From Clostridiales bacterium (lineage in GTDB: Bacteria; Bacillota; Clostridia; Oscillospirales; Oscillospiraceae): a stretch of 5,308 bases of DNA. Positions within the stretch are counted from its first letter, which is position 1, and the number at the start of each line of letters is the position of its first letter. A program made the position numbers and the translations under genes. The notes under the pieces were generated by a model, which saw nothing but the letters and a program-made list of their open reading frames with translations, did not search any database and was not told the DNA's origin. Positions 1-4,180 of this stretch are shown piece by piece. The stretch spans positions 1 through 5,308 of the forward strand of contig JAHZFC010000144.1 of the NCBI GenBank assembly GCA_019421525.1, written 5' to 3'.

Positions 1-615
1 CAGGTGGGCCTTGGCACCGTGGCCGTGGACGCCGCCACCGGCGAGGTGGTCAAGCAGTCCATCCCCTCTGAGAGCGGCCTGTCCGTCACCCTGGACGCCA
101 GCGCCCAGCTGATCGTCGTGGACAACACCAAGAACTTTGCCGACACCGCCGCCCACTGGGCCGGGGACGCCATCACCTTCGTCACCGCCCGTGAGCTGTT
201 CAACGGCATCTCCGACACCACCTTCGCCGCCGACCTGCCCATGAGCCGCGCCATGCTCACCACCGTCCTGGCCCGCCTGGAGGGGGTGGACACCACCACC
301 GGCTCCACCTGGTATGAGGCCGGCATGAGCTGGGCCGTGGAGCAGGGCATCTCCGACGGCAGCGCCCCGGACAGCGACATCACCCGGGAGGACCTGTATA
401 CCATGCTCTACCGCTATGCGGGCAGCCCCGCCGTCTCCGGCGGCCTGAGCGGCTATCCCGACGGGTCCACCGTGTCTGACTACGCCCAGAGCGCCATGGC
501 ATGGGCCGTGGAGACCGGTCTGTGCACCGGCACCGGCGCGGGCACTCTGGACCCCCAGGGCGACGCCAGCCGGGCCCAGGTGGCCACCATCTTCATGCGC
601 TTCATGACCCTGTGA
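1..615 (+). CDS. C-terminal part of an SLH-domain surface protein (5' end outside the window)
   Basis: The frame is open to the left edge and gives 204 residues before TGA. The GTG at 4 is not a convincing start, so the gene begins outside the window. After about 45 residues that look like the end of a beta-rich domain come three S-layer homology repeats: about 46-95 (FADTAAHWA, then MSRAML), 103-141 (WYEAGMSWAVEQGISDG, then ITRED) and 150-201 (GYPDGSTVSDYAQ, then SRAQVATIFMRF). SLH triplets bind secondary cell-wall polysaccharide non-covalently and hold exported proteins on the Gram-positive surface, so this should be an extracellular wall-anchored protein. The SLH block ends at the stop codon, the usual C-terminal position. 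The catalytic, adhesive or structural part lies upstream and cannot be named. The gene converges on the minus-strand LytTR gene. The SLH call is secure; the role of the whole protein is unknown. Confidence 0.9.
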   Translation, partial: QVGLGTVAVDAATGEVVKQSIPSESGLSVTLDASAQLIVVDNTKNFADTAAHWAGDAITFVTARELFNGISDTTFAADLPMSRAMLTTVLARLEGVDTTTGSTWYEAGMSWAVEQGISDGSAPDSDITREDLYTMLYRYAGSPAVSGGLSGYPDGSTVSDYAQSAMAWAVETGLCTGTGAGTLDPQGDASRAQVATIFMRFMTL

Positions 616-646
616 GGCAGGCCCTTCCCCCATTTTCCGTCTCCAG

Positions 647-685
647 CCCTCCCGGGAGGGGGCGTGTCCTTTGCTGCCCCCTCCC
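647..685. other. GC-rich alternative hairpins 3' of the SLH gene
   Basis: CCCTCCC/GGGAGGG form a 14-bp palindrome (647-660). The same GGGAGGGGGC (654-663) is also perfectly complementary to GCCCCCTCCC (676-685) across a 12-base loop, so two pairings exclude each other. The structure lies about 40-70 bases after the SLH stop and could stall or protect the mRNA 3' end. No T-run follows on the plus strand, so it is not called an intrinsic terminator. Confidence 0.35.
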
Positions 686-711
686 CGGCCTCCAGAGGCG
701 TATGAGAGGGC

Positions 712-771
712 AAACCAACAAAACACGCAAAAGCAACAGCTCCACCCGTGCAAATGGGTGGAGCTGCTGCT
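712..771 (-). terminator. Intrinsic terminator of the minus-strand NTF2-LytTR gene
   Basis: AGCAACAGCTCCACCC (732-747) and GGGTGGAGCTGCTGCT (756-771) form a 16-bp stem with an 8-base loop. The single non-Watson-Crick position is a stable G-U pair in the minus-strand RNA but an A-C mismatch in the plus-strand RNA. Read on the minus strand, the stem runs straight into a T-rich tract (TTTTGCGTGTTTTG, then more T-rich sequence). On the plus strand it is followed by TCATTATCC, with no T-run. Both points assign it to the minus gene that ends at 832, about 60 bases upstream in that gene's direction. It may act weakly for the SLH gene as well. Confidence 0.8.
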
Positions 772-831
772 CATTATCCTGTTCCCGATCAGGCGCGTTC
801 CCCCGCTCCCGACCGGTCTGACTACCAGCGA

Positions 832-1662
832 TCACCCGTCCTCCCCTCCGGCCCGGTCCTCCACCGCTGTCAGCCGCTCCCGGACCTCCTTATAGCGTCT
901 TTCCGGGATGGGGATCTTGCTGCCGTCCGTCATGATGACCTCATACTTCCGGATGCTGGAGACATACGCACTGTTGAGCGCGTAGCTCCGGTGGACCGCG
1001 ATGAAGCCCTCTCCCAGCTCGGCCAGCAGCTCGCGGCGACCAGGGCGGGCGCGGATGGTCTCTGCCGACATGGTTCGGATCACGCTGTTGCGGCCATCCG
1101 CCATGACGTAGAGCACCTCACTGGGTGAGAGGAAGTGGACCACATCGTCCCTGTCCTTCACTGCGATCCGCTTTTTCCCCTGGACCGATCTCCAGCGGTC
1201 GTTCCAATACTGCTTTGACATCTGCCCCAGGGCATCGGGGAACAGTTCACCATCGGCCAGCCGGAGCTCCCCCATGGGGTTCGAGACATGGATGTGCTTG
1301 ATCTTGGGCACGCCGTCCACCAGTTCCCATACAAAGGTGCACCGCTGCATCACCTGGAGGAAATATCCCACTTCGTCATCCGTGGTGGTCAGATAGCGCC
1401 CCGCCACCGTACAGGCGTTCCCCACGTTCTGGACCACTGAAAACTCCTGGTGCAGCAAATGACAGGGCTTCAGCTCCAGCAGGCTCCTGCGGAGGTCCTC
1501 GGCCGACTGCTCAAAGCCCTCCTTGTACTGGTCCTGGACTGCCCCCACCCAGAGGACGTCTTTGTCAAAATGTCCGATCACGAATTCCGCATCCAGCTGC
1601 CAATAACGCGCCAGGCACTCTTGGGTCAGCCGTACCATCTCCTGCAGGGTCTTCTTGTTCAT
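832..1662 (-). CDS. NTF2/SnoaL-like domain fused to a LytTR DNA-binding domain, transcriptional regulator
   Basis: This 276-residue soluble protein has no membrane segment. Residues about 5-130 look like an NTF2/SnoaL-type alpha-beta cone: an N-terminal helix with RYWQLDAEFVIGHFDKDVLWVG, a helix (EQSAEDLRRSLLEL), then strands such as CTFVWELVDGVPKIKHIHVSNP. These folds often bind small ligands or dimerise. Residues about 165-266 are a LytTR domain, with the typical HRSYALNSAYVSSI segment (224-237) and then DGSKIPIPERRYKEV. There is no receiver and no phosphorylation site, so ligand binding or protein contact, not a kinase, would set its activity; that is inference. ATG at 1662 is chosen because GGAGGG (1673-1668) lies 5 bases upstream. 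The gene is transcribed away from the LytTR/kinase operon, with the direct repeats between them. I found no convincing sigma-A promoter for it on the minus strand. LytTR is near certain; the NTF2/SnoaL assignment is by sequence pattern only. Confidence 0.88.
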   Translation of the reverse strand: MNKKTLQEMVRLTQECLARYWQLDAEFVIGHFDKDVLWVGAVQDQYKEGFEQSAEDLRRSLLELKPCHLLHQEFSVVQNVGNACTVAGRYLTTTDDEVGYFLQVMQRCTFVWELVDGVPKIKHIHVSNPMGELRLADGELFPDALGQMSKQYWNDRWRSVQGKKRIAVKDRDDVVHFLSPSEVLYVMADGRNSVIRTMSAETIRARPGRRELLAELGEGFIAVHRSYALNSAYVSSIRKYEVIMTDGSKIPIPERRYKEVRERLTAVEDRAGGEDG

Positions 1663-1689
1663 GGGTGCCCTCCGTTCTTTCGGCGTTTT

Positions 1690-1717
1690 TTGACATTTCT
1701 GTTTTTCATGTCATAAT
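1690..1717 (+). promoter_or_regulatory. Candidate upstream promoter P1 (TTGACA - 16 - CATAAT)
   Basis: A perfect -35 TTGACA (1690-1695) is followed after 16 bases by CATAAT (1712-1717), a 5/6 match to the -10 box. Transcription would start near 1724. The first direct repeat fills the spacer and the second covers the -10 to start region, so a protein bound to the repeats would be expected to block this promoter. Confidence 0.5.
1691..1713. repeat. Dyad TGACAT-N11-ATGTCA
   Basis: TGACAT (1691-1696) and ATGTCA (1708-1713) are perfect 6-bp inverted arms separated by 11 bases. The dyad overlaps P1 and the first direct repeat. It could be a separate operator for a dimeric regulator or a by-product of the overlapping elements. 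Confidence 0.35.
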
Positions 1718-1731
1718 TTCTGTCTTTCATG
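1695..1731. promoter_or_regulatory. Candidate LytTR operator: 16-bp direct repeat with 21-bp period
   Basis: ATTTCTGTTTTTCATG (1695-1710) and ATTTCTGTCTTTCATG (1716-1731) match at 15 of 16 positions and start 21 bp apart, two helical turns. LytTR regulators typically bind a pair of direct repeats of about 9 bp separated by 12-13 bp, i.e. a period of 21-22 bp on one helix face. Fit to the published LytTR consensus is only partial: TCTGTTTTT and TCTGTCTTT share the central GT. The case therefore rests on spacing, near-identity and position. The pair ends 9 bases before the -35 of P2, a good position for an activator, and lies between two divergent LytTR genes. CCAGTTTGC (1732-1740) is an extra partial half-site. 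Confidence 0.65.
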
Positions 1732-1740
1732 CCAGTTTGC

Positions 1741-1768
1741 TTGAAAAATGCCGCTTACGATATATAAT
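1741..1768 (+). promoter_or_regulatory. Sigma-A-type promoter P2 of the LytTR/kinase operon
   Basis: TTGAAA (1741-1746) and a perfect TATAAT (1763-1768) are separated by 16 bases, giving a predicted start near 1775 and a leader of about 125 bases before the first gene. The direct repeats lie immediately upstream (centres about -52 and -72), as in promoters activated by LytTR response regulators. The AT-rich run stands out sharply from the GC-rich surroundings. Confidence 0.75.
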
Positions 1769-1824
1769 AAAATCAGATGTTTATTGGATCTTTCGGTCCT
1801 TTCCCGTGGACTTCAGGGACACCG

Positions 1825-1920
1825 ATGATCGTTCTGGCCGCAGCTGTGCTGCAAAAGGCCCTGATGGGGCCGATCTGGGGAGGAGGCGACAACCTGATAT
1901 GCGGGCTTTCGTCCATATGA
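1825..1920 (+). CDS. Possible 31-residue small ORF in the operon leader
   Basis: ATG at 1825 follows AGGGA (1815-1819) with a spacing of 5-6 bases. It reads 31 codons, beginning MIVLAAAVLQKALMG, to TGA at 1918-1920. An upstream in-frame ATG at 1777 would give 47 residues but lies almost at the predicted P2 start and has no ribosome site. The peptide is hydrophobic with one Cys near its C-terminus (ICGLSSI). It could be a leader peptide or a pheromone precursor, but it lacks the clear AgrD layout (charged C-terminal tail after the Cys block). Its 3' part covers the SD of the next gene and overlaps that gene by 22 bases, so translating it would affect access to that SD. Codon use is not decisive. 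It may be a chance ORF. Confidence 0.25.
   Translation: MIVLAAAVLQKALMGPIWGGGDNLICGLSSI
1881..1886 (+). promoter_or_regulatory. Strong Shine-Dalgarno AGGAGG that sets the start at 1899
   Basis: AGGAGG, within a longer GGGGAGGAGG, lies 12 bases before ATG 1899. This is slightly long but is the only strong site in the leader. It supports ATG 1899 over the in-frame GTG at 1806, which has no SD, and over ATG 1917, which would be 30 bases away. Confidence 0.6.
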
Positions 1921-2603
1921 GCGACCCTGAACAGCATGCCGCATTGGCGCAGGCCATCTCCCGGTGGGCAGCGGTCAACTGCATCCTCCTGGATGTCTCT
2001 CCCTGGGCGCCCGACGCAGAAGAGGATGCGCCTGCCATCCTCTTTTGGGATCTGGATGTGGGGACGCTCCCTCCATCCCGTCCGACCATCCGCGCCCTGT
2101 TCCTTTGCTCCAGCGACCCCAGGGCCGCCATCTCCAGCTATGCCATCCACCCCACGGGATTTTTCCAAACGCCCATCCGGACCGGCGATCTGTATGCGGC
2201 GCTCAACAGCTGTCGGGGGCTGTGGTGGGACCAGCTGGAACGGCTGGAGATCCTGTGCGACAGGCTCCGGCTGCGTCTCCCGCTGTGTGACCTGGTGTGG
2301 GCCGAGGGGGCGCGCCGGGGCTGCCTGATCCACAGCACCCGGGAATGTCTCCTGGACCGGGAGCCGCTCTCCGCCCTGGAGCAGCGCCTGGCTCCCGGCC
2401 TGTTCCTTCGCTGCCAGCGCAGCTTTCTGGTGAATCTCAACCATATCCGCAGCCTGGACAGCGAAGGGCTGCTCTTGTCAGACGGCGCCCAGATCCCGCT
2501 GAGCCGGGCCAACCGAAAAGCCGTTGCGGATGCCCATCAGAAGTTTCTCCAGTGGCGGGACGGCGTCTCCCCCACCCCGCTGAAAAAGGACGGTGCGCGA
2601 TGA
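1899..2603 (+). CDS. LytTR regulator with a degenerate (pseudo-) receiver domain
   Basis: A 234-residue protein. Residues 1-105 follow the receiver fold: strand 1 FVHMSDPEQ, strand 3 ILFWDLDV with Asp51 at the phospho-acceptor position, strand 4 ALFLCSSD, and the end of strand 5 GFFQTPI. One of the two N-terminal acidic residues is replaced by Ser8 (only Asp9 remains), and the invariant Lys before Pro is Thr91. Normal phosphorylation and signalling are therefore doubtful. Residues about 122-222 are a LytTR domain with the core FLRCQRSFLVNLNHIRSL, nearly the same as in the next gene. ATG 1899 is preferred because it keeps strand 1 and has the AGGAGG site. The frame is open further upstream to 1665, but that part lies across the promoters. 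The stop overlaps the next start (ATGA, 2600-2603), so the genes are probably translationally coupled. Inferred role: constitutive or ligand-set DNA binder, or heterodimer partner of the complete regulator. Confidence 0.85.
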   Translation: MRAFVHMSDPEQHAALAQAISRWAAVNCILLDVSPWAPDAEEDAPAILFWDLDVGTLPPSRPTIRALFLCSSDPRAAISSYAIHPTGFFQTPIRTGDLYAALNSCRGLWWDQLERLEILCDRLRLRLPLCDLVWAEGARRGCLIHSTRECLLDREPLSALEQRLAPGLFLRCQRSFLVNLNHIRSLDSEGLLLSDGAQIPLSRANRKAVADAHQKFLQWRDGVSPTPLKKDGAR

Positions 2604-3331
2604 CGGAGCTCACGATCGGCGTATGCGACGACCTGGAGGAGGAGCGGATGGCCCTGGCCTGTATGGTCCGCTCCTACGCCCAGAAACGGGGCAAATCTAT
2701 CCGGCTGCGCCTGTTTTCCAGCGGCACCGAGCTCCTGGATGCCTGCACCCGCCCCGGCCTGTTCCAGGTCCTGTTCCTGGATATCTTCATGCCGGGACTG
2801 TCCGGCATGGAGACCGCCCGGAAGCTGCGCGCCAAGGGGATCGGCGCGGCCATCGTCTTCGCCACCACCAGCCTGGACCACGGGCTGGACAGCTTCTCGG
2901 TCCAGGCCGCGGACTACCTGGTCAAGCCCTTTCAGGCAGCGGATGTGGACCGGGCGCTGGACTGGTGCCTGGACCATCTGCCGGAGGCTCTGCGCTGCCT
3001 GTCCGTCTACGCGGAGGGCGAGGAGCAGGAGATTCCCCTGGCGTCGATCGTATACATCGAGGTACTGGGCCATCGAGCCCATATCCACACCACCGATCAG
3101 GTGATCGTGCCCCGGCGGGGGCTGGATGTGTTGGAGCGCGCCATCGACAGCCGCGACTTTCTCCGCTGCCACCGGAGCTTTTTGGTGAACATGGACCATA
3201 TCCAGTCGCTGACGGGCAGCGACTTCCAAATGGACAGCGGAGACCTGGTCCCCATCAGCATCTCCAACCTGGCCCGGATCCGCAGCACCTTCATCGACTG
3301 GACCTACAGCAAAGCGTGGAGCATCTCATGA
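2600..3331 (+). CDS. LytTR-family response regulator (AgrA/LytR type)
   Basis: A 243-residue protein with a complete receiver: acidic pair Asp10-Asp11 (IGVCDD), phospho-acceptor Asp61 (FLDIFMPGLSG), the Thr89-Thr90 switch region and Lys109 (YLVKPF). Residues about 135-235 are the LytTR domain with FLRCHRSFLVNMDHIQSL (188-204) and LVPIS downstream. Phosphorylated regulators of this class bind paired direct repeats and activate promoters. The partner is most likely the histidine kinase encoded next. The start is ATG 2600 in the ATGA overlap, with AAAGGA (2585-2590) 9 bases upstream. The 3' end overlaps the kinase start in the same way (3328-3331). The layout matches agr-type or LytSR-type two-component systems, but no AgrB or clear AgrD is present in the window, so no specific gene name is given. 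Confidence 0.95.
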   Translation: MTELTIGVCDDLEEERMALACMVRSYAQKRGKSIRLRLFSSGTELLDACTRPGLFQVLFLDIFMPGLSGMETARKLRAKGIGAAIVFATTSLDHGLDSFSVQAADYLVKPFQAADVDRALDWCLDHLPEALRCLSVYAEGEEQEIPLASIVYIEVLGHRAHIHTTDQVIVPRRGLDVLERAIDSRDFLRCHRSFLVNMDHIQSLTGSDFQMDSGDLVPISISNLARIRSTFIDWTYSKAWSIS

Positions 3332-4089
3332 CGACGATATCGCTATCCTGTCTGGCCGGCCTGCTGGCCGCCGCCTGCCTTCTCCTGGCCTGGCGGCTCA
3401 TCCGGGCCCGGCGCTCACTCAAGCAAATCAACGGGGAAAACCGCCGCCTGCGCACACTGGTCACCCTGGGATCTCAGGAGGCGGCCGCGGAGCTGGAGCA
3501 TCTGCGCCGACTGCGGCACGACCTGCGCCACTACCTCCAGATCGCGCAGGGGCAGCCGGATGCCGCCGACCTTGCAGAGCTCTCCGCCCAGGTCCTGGAC
3601 CGGCCTATGGCTTACGGTGAGAACTGGGTCATCGACGCCCTGGTCGGCTATTACCAGGGCCAGGCTGAGGCCCTGGGCTTCCAGGCCGACCTCCACCTGG
3701 AGGTCAGCTCCTGCCAGAGCTGTCTTTTGCCCGACCTGTGCCTGGTGCTGAGCAACCTGCTGGAGAACGCCCTGGAGGCGCTCCAGCGGGAGGGCGGCGG
3801 CTGGCTCCGGGCCCGCTGCATCTCCACCCGGGGATACATCTCCCTGGTGGTGGGCAACACCTCCACCGCTCCCCTCCGGTCTGTCAACGGCCGGTATCTG
3901 TCCAGCAAGGCTGCGGGCCGCTACGGTATCGGGCTGGCCACTGTCCAGGACATCGCCCGGAAATACGGCGGCCGGGCGGAGTTCTCCGCCGACGGGACAC
4001 AGTTCCGTGCCTCCGTGTTCCTGTCCTGCCCAGCCGGCGCCGCATCAGAAACGGATGACACTGCCGGCCAGCCCCAGTCCGCTCCCTGA
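3328..4089 (+). CDS. Short GHKL sensor histidine kinase with a single membrane segment
   Basis: A 253-residue protein. Residues about 5-24 form one hydrophobic segment, followed by a basic stretch (RLIRARRSLK) that should be cytoplasmic, then a short coiled-coil-like linker. The phospho-acceptor box is RRLRHDLRHYLQ with His64, the HDxRHH style of AgrC-like (HPK10) kinases. The ATP-binding domain shows the N-box LSNLLENALEAL (Asn147), GNTS (176-179), the G-box GRYGIGLATVQ (197-207) and a final DGTQFRASV. Kinases paired with AgrA-type regulators usually carry five to seven membrane segments. This one has no room for an extracellular or multi-pass sensor, so its input is likely a membrane or partner signal. 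Start ATG 3328 lies in the ATGA overlap with the regulator, with TGGAG (3317-3321) 6 bases upstream. The last 20 residues are a Ser/Thr/Ala-rich tail. An intrinsic terminator follows 19 bases after the stop. Confidence 0.92.
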   Translation: MTTISLSCLAGLLAAACLLLAWRLIRARRSLKQINGENRRLRTLVTLGSQEAAAELEHLRRLRHDLRHYLQIAQGQPDAADLAELSAQVLDRPMAYGENWVIDALVGYYQGQAEALGFQADLHLEVSSCQSCLLPDLCLVLSNLLENALEALQREGGGWLRARCISTRGYISLVVGNTSTAPLRSVNGRYLSSKAAGRYGIGLATVQDIARKYGGRAEFSADGTQFRASVFLSCPAGAASETDDTAGQPQSAP

Positions 4090-4107
4090 TGCCTTTCGAC
4101 AGGCTGA

Positions 4108-4141
4108 GGGCCTGTTTCCAATGGAAACAGGCCCTGTTTTT
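4108..4141 (+). terminator. Intrinsic terminator of the LytTR/kinase operon
   Basis: GGGCCTGTTTCC (4108-4119) and GGAAACAGGCCC (4123-4134) form a perfect 12-bp stem with an AAT loop, followed by TGTTTTT (4135-4141). It lies 18 bases after the kinase stop. On the minus strand the stem is followed by TCAGCC with no T-run, so it acts for the plus strand. Confidence 0.93.
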
Positions 4142-4180
4142 ATGCCCCTTTCGGGGCGTCCTCCGCCTCGCTCAGCGCCG

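Noticed and set aside
1711..1790. Search for a minus-strand promoter of the NTF2-LytTR gene
   Set aside because: AT-rich boxes such as TATTAT and ATGACA exist on the minus strand, but none pairs with a second box at 16-18 bases.
1665..1898. Upstream extension of the first LytTR frame from GTG 1665
   Set aside because: It would run through both promoters, the direct repeats and the divergent gene's SD, and its translation is not like any receiver. The AGGAGG site and the receiver strand 1 support ATG 1899.
1777..1920. Calling the leader ORF an AgrD autoinducer gene
   Set aside because: No AgrB gene is visible, the Cys is almost at the C-terminus, and there is no acidic C-terminal tail. It is listed only as a possible small ORF.
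1773..2444. Long minus-strand open frame opposite the first LytTR gene
   Set aside because: It is the mirror of a GC-rich coding frame, has no domain sense, and the opposite strand carries a clear LytTR signature.
2593..3327. Open frame upstream of the kinase in the kinase's frame
   Set aside because: It overlaps the response regulator in another frame and is Pro/Gly/Arg-rich shadow sequence. The kinase starts at the ATGA overlap at 3328, where a membrane segment begins.
4144..4157. Short GCCCC/GGGGC stem with a GAAA loop on the minus strand, 24 bases after the DUF4157-like stop
   Set aside because: It has only 5 bp and no T-run on the minus strand (ATAAAAACAG follows), so I do not call it a terminator. 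It may only stabilise the 3' end.
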